64,000 nt of DNA from Aquimarina sp. BL5 (GCF_003443675.1 NZ_CP031963.1:3433501-3497500), one strand, 5' to 3'; numbered from the stretch's first letter, positions 43,472 to 52,481 are shown. The notes: a model not told the origin generated them from the sequence alone. A program made the numbers and translations.

Positions 43472-44108
43472 AGTTATCACACCCGTTAATATTATGTGAA
43501 AATATGCACTATTAATCAACCGATTTGGGGCGCTTGTTAATAATGTTGTTAATATAATTATTGTAAAGTCATAAAATTATGAATTAAAAATTTATATCAA
43601 ACCAATTTTTCGTTTTTTTTTGTAATAATATTCTTACTTGTTTTAAACACTATAATTACATCTACTAACGTCGTCAAACCAAATAAATTGTTCCTCACAC
43701 AATCATCTTATAATCAACTACTTAAAACGAATTCAAATTAAAAAACACAGACTATTATCTTATATTATTTTTTCATTTGTAAATAGAAAAAAAGCTAATT
43801 TATGGGTTATAAAAATGAAAAAAGCTCGTAAGTCACTTTTTTTATGGGGTTAAAAAACACGTAAAAATGACAAGTTTTACCGATTAAGTGTATTAATTAT
43901 TCTTAAAATTTCGTTTATTTTTTAAAGCAAAAATAGAATTTGTTCACCGATAATTATCATTTCTTAACAGATAGATTTTTGTATAATCTTAATGGAATAT
44001 TACTTGTAGGAAAAACTTTTACAATATACTATAATTCATTCAATTCATACGTAAAATTAAAACCAATGCTATATATAATATGTTTTGCGGAAAATTCCCT
44101 AAAAAATC
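43472..44108. other. Long AT-rich leader/intergenic region upstream of the spr-like operon
   Basis: About 640 bases with no supportable gene on either strand. It contains homopolymer T and A runs and a TATTTTTG word on the minus strand (43928-43935) that could be a -7 box more than 450 bases from the sprC-like ATG. No riboswitch-like fold was recognised. It is the only place for a promoter of the 21-kb operon. Confidence 0.6.
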
Positions 44109-44144
44109 ATAAAAAAAACCCAAAATCTTCAAAGTTTTTGGGTT
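44109..44144 (-). terminator. Terminator of the OmpH-like gene
   Basis: On the plus strand 44117-44129 pairs with 44132-44144 with one mismatch; read on the minus strand the hairpin AACCCAAAA...TTTTGGGTT ends in a U tract. It separates the OmpH-like gene from the spr-like operon. Confidence 0.82.
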
Positions 44145-44171
44145 CTTCTTTAATCTTATAATTATGTTATT

Positions 44172-44699
44172 CTACTTCTCTTCTGTAGCGGGTTTTTCCC
44201 CATTTAATTCGGCGATAATTTTATCTGTTAAATCTAATTCTTTCTTGGCATAAAAGATATTCTTTACCTCTGTTTCTCCATAGATATATGTATATCCATT
44301 GTTTTTCCCGTAGTCTTTAATAAAATTATCAACCTTCGCAATAATAGAATCAATTTCTGTCTGGCTACCTAGTTGAATCTCTTGCATTCTGGTTTGTTGT
44401 TCTCTTTGCAAACCTTGTTGCTTTGCCATCAACTCTTGCTCCTTCTTTTCTCTATTAGTTTTAGTCATAGATTTCATTATATTCTGATATCCCTGAACCT
44501 CTATCTGAAACTGTTTTGCTTTTTCTTCTAATTCTGCTCTAACTTCATTATTCTTTTTTGTCCACTTTTCCTTAGCTATTTTCATTTCACTAAAATCTGA
44601 TACTACTTTAGTGTTATTTACATAACCAGTTTTTTCAATTTGTTGATTGCATGACGTCATTCCTATTAATGCAATGGCAATCCATATAAAATTTCTCAT
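44172..44699 (-). CDS. OmpH/Skp-like periplasmic lipoprotein
   Basis: A 175-residue protein with a lipobox (GMTSC, Cys at 17) followed by GYVNNTKVVSDFSEMK, a long charged coiled coil and a C-terminal GYTYIYGETEVKNIFYAKKELDLTDKIIAELN region. This is the layout of the Skp/OmpH chaperone family, whose members hold unfolded outer-membrane proteins in the periplasm; anchoring by a lipid is a variation common in Bacteroidota. It is a one-gene unit with its own promoter word and terminator. A chaperone role for the nearby barrel proteins is possible but is only an inference from position. Confidence 0.87.
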   Translation of the reverse strand: MRNFIWIAIALIGMTSCNQQIEKTGYVNNTKVVSDFSEMKIAKEKWTKKNNEVRAELEEKAKQFQIEVQGYQNIMKSMTKTNREKKEQELMAKQQGLQREQQTRMQEIQLGSQTEIDSIIAKVDNFIKDYGKNNGYTYIYGETEVKNIFYAKKELDLTDKIIAELNGEKPATEEK

Positions 44700-44722
44700 T
44701 ATTTTAAAAATTTAGTTCTGCG

Positions 44723-44730
44723 CAAAAATA
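44723..44730 (-). promoter_or_regulatory. Bacteroidota-type -7 element (TATTTTTG) for the OmpH-like gene
   Basis: Minus-strand TATTTTTGCGC fits TAnnTTTG and lies 23 bases before the ATG. No -33 TTTG at the right distance. Confidence 0.48.
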
Positions 44731-44835
44731 TCAAAGTTCATCTGATGTTATACTCATAACTTCATCAAATTAAGAAGGTATAAGAAAAAACAATCACTCC
44801 TACCTAAGCGATTGTAAAAAACAATGAAGATTGAT

Positions 44836-44863
44836 TAAAAATGCGCTTTTTTAAGCGTTTTTC
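44836..44863 (-). terminator. Weak hairpin, possible terminator of the methyltransferase gene
   Basis: CGCTT (44844-44848) and AAGCG (44853-44857) with A/T flanks form a short stem with a T4 loop; read on the minus strand it is followed by a U tract. A related GCGCTT word recurs at about 44896-44905. The evidence is thin. Confidence 0.35.
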
Positions 44864-44930
44864 TAAAAAAACCTAAGTATTATATCACAAAACTATTAGA
44901 AAAGCGCTTAAAAGTTCTTAAAAACAAAAT

Positions 44931-45779
44931 TTATAAGCTTTTTAATATATATATGTGTGAAGAATATTCTTTTGAACGTTTTCCTTTAATATTTGATAGC
45001 AATCCAATCCAAATTGCTTTTGCAAAATTCATTTTTCCATTTTTGTATTTCTCTGACAAAAGAGAGACATAAAACGAATCAAACAATAATGGTTTCGTTT
45101 TCTCTAACATCATTCCTTCTTTCTCAAAAAGTGTTTTCATCGAATTTTTAGAAAAATGCCAAAGATGTCTAGGTACGTCATAAGCGGCCCAAAAGGATTT
45201 ATAATAAAGAGCATCGTAGGATTTAAAATTAGGAACTGCTATAATCAAATGCCCTCCGGGTTTTAAAAGACGTTTCAATTCTTTTATCTGAGCTGACAAA
45301 TCAGGAACATGTTCTAGTACATGCCACATAGTGATTATATCAAAGCTATTAGACGATAACTTAGTCGCATCCGGTTCTAAAACAATTCCTTTTTCTTTGG
45401 CGAGTGCCCTGGCCTGTTCATTTGGTTCGATCCCAATAACTTGCCAGTGTTTTTTATTCGCCTCTATTAAAAAATCTCCTGTTCCTGCTCCAATATCCAA
45501 AAGAGTTCCAGTTCCTTGATGCAACTTCGATATAAGTTTCACTTTCTTATTAAGTGAATATTTCTTTACAAGATGATATGTTTTTTCAAAAACAGTTCGT
45601 TTAGCATCTGTATGAGAAATATAATCTTCACTTTCATAATACTTTCCTAAACTATTTTCATCTGGCCTGGGAATGGTAACTAGCATATCATGATCTCTAT
45701 CCTTATAAAGTTTAAACTTTTCGCCAGAAACGGTATGATCGAGACATTCTATATATATATTCGACTTTTCTCTATTCAT
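44931..45779 (-). CDS. Class I SAM-dependent methyltransferase
   Basis: A 282-residue methyltransferase of the UbiE/type-11 kind. Motif I is LLDIGAGTGDFLIEA (about 93-107), the acidic end of strand 2 is GIEPNEQA, motif II/III is FDIITMWHVLEHVPD and PGGHLIIAVPN follows. The N-terminal part (ECLDHTVSGEKFKLYKD...) resembles the lead-in seen in glycan- or lipid-linked methyltransferases of Bacteroidota; the substrate cannot be told. It is a lone gene, with a weak terminator after it and a TAGTTTTG word at 45943-45950 upstream. Confidence 0.88.
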   Translation of the reverse strand: MNREKSNIYIECLDHTVSGEKFKLYKDRDHDMLVTIPRPDENSLGKYYESEDYISHTDAKRTVFEKTYHLVKKYSLNKKVKLISKLHQGTGTLLDIGAGTGDFLIEANKKHWQVIGIEPNEQARALAKEKGIVLEPDATKLSSNSFDIITMWHVLEHVPDLSAQIKELKRLLKPGGHLIIAVPNFKSYDALYYKSFWAAYDVPRHLWHFSKNSMKTLFEKEGMMLEKTKPLLFDSFYVSLLSEKYKNGKMNFAKAIWIGLLSNIKGKRSKEYSSHIYILKSL

Positions 45780-46087
45780 TGTTTATTAAAAGAAACATTA
45801 ACGTACTCTTGTTCCTTGATGTTGTTTATATTCACTAAAAATAATTTTCTTAAACATCTATCTCTTTCTATTAGATGATAACGACCTAGTGTCATTAGTT
45901 TAACATTTATCGGCTCGTTTCTAATCTTCAAAAACTTTGCGTCAAAACTAATTATTTTTCCTTCTATGGAAGCATTAAATTCTTTTACCGTTTATGGAGA
46001 TATCAATTATAAAAAAATCAACACTCAAAAGGAATGCTAACAAAACCTTATTTACTTAAACTTCTATTCTCGCTATAATTCAAAAAA
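45780..46087. other. Intergenic stretch between the methyltransferase gene and the parS-bearing mnmG region
   Basis: About 308 AT-rich bases with no supportable gene. It holds a minus-strand TAGTTTTG word (45943-45950) that may be a promoter element for the methyltransferase, and ends at a parS-like palindrome. Confidence 0.55.
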
Positions 46088-46103
46088 TGTTCCACGTGGA
46101 ACT
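46088..46103. promoter_or_regulatory. parS: parS-like centromere site 1
   Basis: TGTTCCACGTGGAACT contains the perfect 14-bp palindrome GTTCCACGTGGAAC (46089-46102), the ParB/Spo0J-binding core with the variant C/G pair. It overlaps the stop codon of the small membrane-protein gene by two bases. Confidence 0.85.
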
Positions 46104-46581
46104 ATTGTTTAGTTGCATCGTGAATTTCGAGATCTAGTAATTCACTAAGTTCTTTTGCTTTGTCCAACGCTTTTTGATAATTGTCGGACTTATATAACGT
46201 AACTTTTCTATTATCTGTAAAAAATCGGACCACTAACTTTTCATGTCTTTCTTTGGTTCCGATTGCACTAACTGCACCCCATTCGTTATCCAAGCTAAAA
46301 GATCCAGAAAAAACAGAAATATAATCCGGATACTCCATCTCCAATTTTGATCTAAATAAAACAACACCAAAAACAGAAAACAATTTTTGGTTATCAAAGT
46401 CTTTATTAATTCTATAAGATGTCGAAAAACCAAAAACAAGTAAAGAACCCACGAAAAAAAGAAACCTCGAATAAAACGGGTCTGGTACTAACAGCAACAT
46501 TACAAATGAAAAAACTAAAACAATAGTAGTTAAAATTCTTCCTTTTATAGCTTTATCTTGTTTACAGATCACGTAATCCAT
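46102..46581 (-). CDS. Small membrane protein of unknown function
   Basis: A 159-residue protein that I do not recognise. Two hydrophobic segments (about 14-32 and 37-52) form a hairpin, followed by a mainly beta cytoplasmic or PH-like domain (SYRINKDFDNQKLFSVFG onward) and a C-terminal helix. Its ATG overlaps the mnmG stop codon by one base (TAATG), so it is translationally coupled to mnmG. Its own stop codon overlaps parS-like site 1. Genes of this sort downstream of mnmG in related genomes would help test it. Confidence 0.75.
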   Translation of the reverse strand: MDYVICKQDKAIKGRILTTIVLVFSFVMLLLVPDPFYSRFLFFVGSLLVFGFSTSYRINKDFDNQKLFSVFGVVLFRSKLEMEYPDYISVFSGSFSLDNEWGAVSAIGTKERHEKLVVRFFTDNRKVTLYKSDNYQKALDKAKELSELLDLEIHDATKQ

Positions 46582-48452
46582 TATCTACCCATATAAACCA
46601 AAAGCACAGAAATATCACTTGGTGAGACACCACTTATTCTAGATGCTTGAGAAATCGTTGCAGGCTTAATTCTTGTCATTTTCTCACAGGCTTCATAAGA
46701 AAGAGATTTAAGCTTCGTATAGTCAAAATCTTTAGGAATTTTAATATTCTCTAAACGGTTTAATTTATCCGCATTATTCTTTTCCTTTTCAATATATCCA
46801 GAATACTTCACTTGTATTTCTGTTTGTTCTAGCACTTCCTTGTCCAACTCATTTTCCTCAATATATGCCGCGACCTTTTCAAAATGCCTAATATCATCCA
46901 ATGTGATCTGAGGACGAGAAAATAACTTAAACATTTTACCACTTTGACTAATTAGTGAAGATTTCTTTTCCTCTAAAACAGGATTCGCTTCTTTAGGCGT
47001 TACACTTGTTTCTTTGAAAAATTGAACAAAAGCACTGGCTTTTTTTTCTTTCTCTTCCATCCTCTTCATTCTATCATCAGACGCTAATCCTATTTTATGA
47101 GACATCGGTGTTAATCTAAAATCAGCATTATCCTGTCTTAACAACGTTCTATATTCCGCTCTAGAAGTAAACATACGATATGGCTCTTCCGTTCCTTTTG
47201 TAATCAAATCATCTATTAAAACACCTATATATGCTTCACTTCTTTTAAGGGTAAATGCTTCCTCTTCTTTAACCTGTAACGCAGCATTTATTCCAGCCAT
47301 TAATCCTTGAGATGCCGCTTCTTCATATCCCGTTGTTCCATTTATCTGACCCGCAAAAAACAATCCTGAAACCAATTTTGTTTCTAATGTGTGTGTTAGT
47401 TGAGTCGGCGGAAAATAATCATACTCTATAGCATACCCTGGTCTAAAAAACTTCACTCCTTCAAAACCAACTACCGATCGTAAAGCCTTAAATTGAACAT
47501 CCTCTGGTAACGATGTTGAAAACCCATTTACATAAACTTCTACTGTATTCCATCCTTCCGGTTCTATAAACATCTGGTGCCTATCTTTATCGGCAAATCT
47601 ATTTATCTTATCTTCTATAGATGGACAATATCTTGGTCCTATACTTTTAATCCTTCCATTAAACATTGGAGAACGATCAAAACCTTCTCTTAACAAATCA
47701 TGAACTTCAGATGAAGTATACGTCATATAACATGATCTCTGATTCGTTAGTGGTTTAGACAAATCAGTATAACTAAATTTTTCTGGAAATTTATCACCAG
47801 GTTGCTCTACCATTTTAGAATAATCCAAAGATCTTCCATCTACCCTAGGTGGTGTTCCAGTCTTCATTCGTCCTGAATCAAAACCTAAATCTACTAATTG
47901 TTCAGTGATTCCAGTAGCAGCTCTTTCTCCAGCTCTCCCACCTCCAAATTGCTTTTCACCAATATGTATTAAACCATTGAGAAAAGTTCCATTCGTTAGA
48001 ACAACGGTTTTTGCTCTCACTGCTATCCCGAGAGAAGTTCGTACTCCTTTTATCTTTCCATCCTCTACAATAAGACCGCTCACCATTTCTTGATAAAAAT
48101 CCAAATTAGGTGTTCGCTCTAATAACAATCTCCATTCCTCAGCAAAACGCATTCTATCACTTTGCACTCTAGGACTCCACATCGCCGGTCCTTTAGACTT
48201 GTTCAGCATCTTAAACTGGATAGCTGTTCTATCACTCACGATACCACTGTATCCTCCAAGCGCATCAATCTCTCTTACAATTTGTCCCTTTGCAATTCCA
48301 CCCATGGCTGGATTACAACTCATCTGAGCAATGTTTTGTAGGTTCATTGTGATTAGCAACGTGCTACAGCCTAAATTTGCGGCTGACGCCGCAGCTTCAC
48401 TTCCCGCATGTCCAGCTCCAACCACTATAACGTCATACTCCTTATCAAACAT
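46581..48452 (-). CDS. mnmG: tRNA uridine-5-carboxymethylaminomethyl(34) synthesis enzyme MnmG
   Basis: With MnmE it modifies the wobble uridine of several tRNAs, using FAD and a folate C1 unit. The 623-residue protein has the FAD motif VGAGHAG (11-17), SCNPAMGG (45-52), GTPPRVDGRSLDY, SRAEYRTLLRQDNADFRLT split across the central region, and the C-terminal helical MnmE-interaction domain. The ATG at 48452 is standard. It lies between ybeY and the small membrane protein, flanked on both sides by parS-like sites. In many bacteria mnmG (gidA) sits next to the origin, which agrees with these sites. Confidence 0.97.
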   Translation of the reverse strand: MFDKEYDVIVVGAGHAGSEAAASAANLGCSTLLITMNLQNIAQMSCNPAMGGIAKGQIVREIDALGGYSGIVSDRTAIQFKMLNKSKGPAMWSPRVQSDRMRFAEEWRLLLERTPNLDFYQEMVSGLIVEDGKIKGVRTSLGIAVRAKTVVLTNGTFLNGLIHIGEKQFGGGRAGERAATGITEQLVDLGFDSGRMKTGTPPRVDGRSLDYSKMVEQPGDKFPEKFSYTDLSKPLTNQRSCYMTYTSSEVHDLLREGFDRSPMFNGRIKSIGPRYCPSIEDKINRFADKDRHQMFIEPEGWNTVEVYVNGFSTSLPEDVQFKALRSVVGFEGVKFFRPGYAIEYDYFPPTQLTHTLETKLVSGLFFAGQINGTTGYEEAASQGLMAGINAALQVKEEEAFTLKRSEAYIGVLIDDLITKGTEEPYRMFTSRAEYRTLLRQDNADFRLTPMSHKIGLASDDRMKRMEEKEKKASAFVQFFKETSVTPKEANPVLEEKKSSLISQSGKMFKLFSRPQITLDDIRHFEKVAAYIEENELDKEVLEQTEIQVKYSGYIEKEKNNADKLNRLENIKIPKDFDYTKLKSLSYEACEKMTRIKPATISQASRISGVSPSDISVLLVYMGR

Positions 48453-48466
48453 AATACATCATCATT

Positions 48467-48482
48467 TGTTCCACGTGGAACA
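48467..48482. promoter_or_regulatory. parS: parS-like centromere site 2
   Basis: A perfect 16-bp palindrome TGTTCCACGTGGAACA in the 84-base ybeY-mnmG gap, 15 bases upstream of the mnmG start. Confidence 0.9.
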
Positions 48483-48503
48483 GTAAATATTATACGCGAA
48501 ATT

Positions 48504-48519
48504 TGTTCCACGTGGAACA
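48504..48519. promoter_or_regulatory. parS: parS-like centromere site 3
   Basis: A second perfect 16-bp copy of TGTTCCACGTGGAACA, 37 bases centre to centre from site 2, in the same intergenic gap. Confidence 0.9.
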
Positions 48520-48536
48520 AATTCTTCTTATTATTG

Positions 48537-48959
48537 TTAGAAATGTTCCACGTGGAACATTTCTAATTTATCATTTTCCTTTTGTCTCATAACAGCACTT
48601 TCCTCTTCTGATTTATCTTTAAAACCACAAAAATGCAACACTCCATGAACTATAACTCTCCTTAATTCTTCCTGCTGAGATACTCCATATGTAATCGAAT
48701 TTTCATTCACCCTTTCGTGAGAAATAAAAACATCTCCATGTAATTCATTTCCTAGTGAATTATCAAAACTAATAATATCTGTATAGGTGTCGTGATTCAA
48801 AAAATCCTGATTGATTTTTAATAAATACTCATCATTACAGAAGATAAAACTTATCTCCCCTTCCTTCTTTCCCTCAGATTTTATTACATTACGTATCCAA
48901 GAAGAAATACGTTTCTCATCAAGATCTATACTAACCGATTCGTAAAAAAAATTAATCAT
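48537..48959 (-). CDS. ybeY: Endoribonuclease YbeY (rRNA maturation)
   Basis: A zinc-dependent RNase for 16S rRNA maturation and ribosome quality control. The 140-residue protein has HGVLHFCGFKDK (105-116). The first two zinc ligands (His105, His109) are present, but the third, normally His in GYDH, is Asp115. Asp can bind zinc, and I recall this variant in other Bacteroidota, so activity is likely kept. The C-terminus (EMFHVEHF) is encoded by a parS-like palindrome. The gene overlaps the end of the upstream DUF4175-type gene by 8 bases and precedes mnmG. Confidence 0.94.
   Translation of the reverse strand: MINFFYESVSIDLDEKRISSWIRNVIKSEGKKEGEISFIFCNDEYLLKINQDFLNHDTYTDIISFDNSLGNELHGDVFISHERVNENSITYGVSQQEELRRVIVHGVLHFCGFKDKSEEESAVMRQKENDKLEMFHVEHF
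48544..48559. promoter_or_regulatory. parS: parS-like centromere site 4 (inside ybeY)
   Basis: TGTTCCACGTGGAACA lies within the last codons of ybeY, coding for part of MFHVEH. The centre is 40 bases from site 3, so sites 2-4 form an evenly spaced cluster of 93 bases. Confidence 0.9.
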
Positions 48960-51900
48960 TATCTTTCTTAAAATACTCCTGAACCTTACGTTTATAATTT
49001 TGCCGCAAAGGTAATACTTGTCTGTTTAATATTTCAGTAGTATTAAAATATTGTTTTGCCTTTAGTATTTGCTGACTATTATCATTATCAAATTGCTTAT
49101 TATTACTTTTGCTTTCTCTTCGTTCTTCTTCTCCTTGCTCAAAAGTTGCATCGTCTAATTTTAATAATTCATGCTTTAACTCCAACATCTTACTTAATGT
49201 TTCATTATTAAAACCTTTTTCTAATAACTCACCTTCAACCTGCTCCATTCTTCTTAGAAGATCACTACCCTTTCGATTACCAATACCTTGTTTTTTTAAT
49301 TTATCCTGTAATGCATTTCTAAGTTGTTGTTGTTGCTTATAAATCTCATATAACTCTCCATTCATGTCTTCCTTCTGCATCTCGGATTCCCCATCCTTAT
49401 TCTTTCCGTTCTTCCCCTTTTTATTACCATCCTTTCCGTCACCATCTTCTCCCTCGCCATTTTCACCTTTTCCGTTCTTCCCTTTTCCTTTCTTTCCTTC
49501 CTTTCCATTTTCCCCTTTCTCTCCAGAACCTTCTCCTCCAGATTCGCCTTCCTTTTCTCCTTTTTTCTTACCCTTTCCTTTCTTCGTTCCTTCTTCCATT
49601 TTCTCGTTTAACTCGTCCTGCTTTTTAATAATATCAGGCAATTGAAAACCTCTAGATTCACTTCCGCTTTTACCTTTACCAGAAGCAGACATACTATTCT
49701 GCATCTGATCCAAAGCTAAACTCAGAAAATACGCTAAATCATTAGAAGCCGTAACAGCATATTGTTGGTTTGCTGTTCCTTGAATCGTCTGATTTTCTGC
49801 TAAACGTTCTAGCGACTTATCTATATTAAATTCTATATCTGTTAATTTACCGGTAACCTCGTCAGAAATTGTCGGTGTTCGCAACGCTAATGCATATAGG
49901 CTATCATCAATATGTATGAAGTTTTCCCTGAGTATACTCTGTTTTTTCAGTTTAGTAGAATATGTAGGATTATCATTATTAATCCCTTTAAAACCTTTCA
50001 TAAGTTCCTCTTGCTCCATTGAAAAATCTACCAGATTATCTAGAATCTGTCTTAGCATTTCCATATCCTCCTGTTGTTGTTCTCCTCCTCCCATCTCCAT
50101 TTGCATCTGCATACCTTTGCTCATTTCCTTCATTTTTTGAGCAGCACTTTTTTGATTCTTTTTGGCATCAGACTTTTTATTTTTCTCTAAATTATCACTT
50201 GCATTTTCCTGTTCTTTTTTAATATCTTCTTCGTCCTTTTTATCCTGATCTAAATTCATTGGTTTCTTTAGATCTTTATTGTCCTCTCTAAGCTCTTCCA
50301 TTTCCTTTTGGAATTTTTCAAACTCTTTATTTAATTTATCTTGATCTTCTTTTGTGTTTTCCTCATCATTTCTTTCTGATAACTTCTCCTGTTTTTCTGA
50401 TAAATCGTCTAACCTTTCCGCTAGTTTCTCATGCTTTTCGATTACATAATACCTTTTTGTTAACTCCAATAATTGTTCTAAATTCTTCTTTAGATTTTTA
50501 TTTTCCTTAGCCAACTCCTCTAGCTTCTCAGTCAATTCTTCCTTTTGAATTTTCTCTGATAACTTATTTATTTCCTCTAAAAGTTTTTCGTTCTTCTTCA
50601 ACTTTTCTTCATTTCTTTCTAACATCTCCTTTAGTGCATCCTTGAACGGCTCTTCCTTTTTTTCGCTATCTAATTGCTCCAAATTTTCCTTAAGCTTCTT
50701 TGAAAAATTCTGCATCATTTTTTCTTGTTCCTTCTGGCGCTTTAAATAATCCTCAAGTTTTTTCTTGTCATTATAATCTAACTGCTTTTTCTCTTTTTGT
50801 AACTTACTTAGACTTTTTAAATCCTGCTCCTGCTCTTTAAACTTCTTCAATGATTTATTTAAACCAGATATAGCCTCGTTCTGTTCCTTTAGTTTTTTAT
50901 CCTCTTCTTCTTCATTCGTTAACTTTCTAAAACCAAAAACCGCACTCTTTGTGCTTTTGAAATTATGAATTACATCGTTGTCAAAAACCTCAAAATAAAA
51001 CTCATAATTAACACCATCCTTCAGCGCAAGGTTTCCAGGAAATGCATAAACAAACTCATCAAACTCAGTAGAATTTACTTTTAAATCATAAACATTCTTA
51101 TCCTCTTGTTCATTACTATCATAATAAACCAAACGCAACTTACTCAATCCGTAATCATCGCTTACTCTACCATAAAAATACATCGTACTATTATCTACCG
51201 AATCCTTTTCTGAACTTAAATTAATTTCCGGATATTGATCCTTTACTACCCTAATATTAAAAGACAAATTATCATAATCTTTTATATTTCCATTAGAAGT
51301 CGTAATCTGATAATCCCAATCGGAGTACAAACTATTTTCATAATAAAAACTAGCATCCTTTCTATCAAATAACTCAATAGAATCATTTGATACCATATGT
51401 ACTTTATCCGTGTTTCTAGTGTTTACTTTCCAAGCTATATTAGTTCCTTCTGGTACAATAGCGTTACCAGAACTTTCTAAAGATTCATCCTTTTTTTGTG
51501 TATAACTTGGATAATCCAACTCCATTCTAAAATCTAATAAAACAGGAACGGGCACTACACCCAAGGTGTACTGTTTTGAACTAACCTCATTAGATGACAA
51601 TATAAAATCAATAGATTCCTTTGGTTGAATAAACGTATGTTGAAACTCTCCAACGCCAGTACTTTTTAGAAAATAAACTTCGTCATTATAATTAATACTT
51701 ACGTTTTCGGGAACGATTTCACCTGTGGTTTTTACTTCTAATACAAAATCTCTACTTTCTAAAGCATTAAGACTGTTATTCTCCACAAAAAACTGAAAAG
51801 GTGCAGGCGGTTCATATGCCGTCTCGTAGTTTACAACTCTTTTATAACTTTCTGAAAACCAACTGTTTTTATTAAACAAACTTACTAGTAAAAAAACAGC

Positions 51901-52380
51901 AACTGGAACCAGTGCGTATTTAAGATATTTAATATTTTTCTTAAAATCTATCGCCAACTTAAACGGTATTGGCTTTAATTGCTGCGACTTTTGTTCTATA
52001 CTAGCCAAAAGCAAAGAAGATGATCTCTCATTTTCACTAAGTTGCAAAAGATTCAACAATTTATCACTTACATCAGGAAAATGACTACCAATTATTTTAG
52101 ATGCACTTAAATAGTCAATACCGCTGGCAAGTCTAAACAATTTCGCAACAGGTAACACAATAAATTTTATAAACAAAGATAGTTCGACCGCTACAAAGAG
52201 CCAGAACAATATAGTTCTCCAAGTACTATTCAACCATAAAAAGTATTCTACTAATAGCGTGATTAAAAAATATAAAACACCGATAGCGAAAAAAAGTATC
52301 ACACCTTTTATCAACTCATTTATGTAATATTTTTTAATAAATTGTTCTAATTTATCTTTTATGAACTCGAAGTTATCCAT
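48952..52380 (-). CDS. DUF4175-type large membrane protein with coiled-coil and low-complexity regions
   Basis: A 1142-residue protein conserved in Bacteroidota, function unknown. Two hydrophobic segments lie at about 22-47 and 57-75, a third at about 150-166. A beta-rich region follows (about 170-480, with Ig-like phrases such as PEINLSSEKDSVD), then a long Lys/Glu coiled coil (about 480-770), a Gln/Met-rich part, and a Gly/Lys/Glu low-complexity tract (about 925-1010) before a final helical part. I assign DUF4175 from this layout. It overlaps ybeY by 8 bases, so the two are probably co-expressed. Homologues are often found near regulators or MoxR-type genes, but none are visible here. Confidence 0.82.
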   Translation of the reverse strand: MDNFEFIKDKLEQFIKKYYINELIKGVILFFAIGVLYFLITLLVEYFLWLNSTWRTILFWLFVAVELSLFIKFIVLPVAKLFRLASGIDYLSASKIIGSHFPDVSDKLLNLLQLSENERSSSLLLASIEQKSQQLKPIPFKLAIDFKKNIKYLKYALVPVAVFLLVSLFNKNSWFSESYKRVVNYETAYEPPAPFQFFVENNSLNALESRDFVLEVKTTGEIVPENVSINYNDEVYFLKSTGVGEFQHTFIQPKESIDFILSSNEVSSKQYTLGVVPVPVLLDFRMELDYPSYTQKKDESLESSGNAIVPEGTNIAWKVNTRNTDKVHMVSNDSIELFDRKDASFYYENSLYSDWDYQITTSNGNIKDYDNLSFNIRVVKDQYPEINLSSEKDSVDNSTMYFYGRVSDDYGLSKLRLVYYDSNEQEDKNVYDLKVNSTEFDEFVYAFPGNLALKDGVNYEFYFEVFDNDVIHNFKSTKSAVFGFRKLTNEEEEDKKLKEQNEAISGLNKSLKKFKEQEQDLKSLSKLQKEKKQLDYNDKKKLEDYLKRQKEQEKMMQNFSKKLKENLEQLDSEKKEEPFKDALKEMLERNEEKLKKNEKLLEEINKLSEKIQKEELTEKLEELAKENKNLKKNLEQLLELTKRYYVIEKHEKLAERLDDLSEKQEKLSERNDEENTKEDQDKLNKEFEKFQKEMEELREDNKDLKKPMNLDQDKKDEEDIKKEQENASDNLEKNKKSDAKKNQKSAAQKMKEMSKGMQMQMEMGGGEQQQEDMEMLRQILDNLVDFSMEQEELMKGFKGINNDNPTYSTKLKKQSILRENFIHIDDSLYALALRTPTISDEVTGKLTDIEFNIDKSLERLAENQTIQGTANQQYAVTASNDLAYFLSLALDQMQNSMSASGKGKSGSESRGFQLPDIIKKQDELNEKMEEGTKKGKGKKKGEKEGESGGEGSGEKGENGKEGKKGKGKNGKGENGEGEDGDGKDGNKKGKNGKNKDGESEMQKEDMNGELYEIYKQQQQLRNALQDKLKKQGIGNRKGSDLLRRMEQVEGELLEKGFNNETLSKMLELKHELLKLDDATFEQGEEERRESKSNNKQFDNDNSQQILKAKQYFNTTEILNRQVLPLRQNYKRKVQEYFKKDND

Positions 52381-52432
52381 TTTTAAAGCATTTCTTTTTC
52401 AGTAATCTATAAAACTACAACTTTATTTCTTA

Positions 52433-52440
52433 TAGATTTG
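52433..52440 (+). promoter_or_regulatory. Bacteroidota-type -7 element (TAGATTTG) for the AlkB-like gene
   Basis: TAGATTTG fits TAnnTTTG and ends 41 bases before the ATG, in the divergent DUF4175-alkB region. No good -33 box. Confidence 0.42.
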
Positions 52441-52481
52441 TTATATTTATTATAATTCAAATTCCTAGTATTTAAGCCCTT

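Noticed and set aside
49364..50222. Plus-strand Phe/Pro/Ser-rich open frames opposite the DUF4175-type gene
   Set aside because: They are shadows of the Gly/Lys/Glu low-complexity region on the minus strand.
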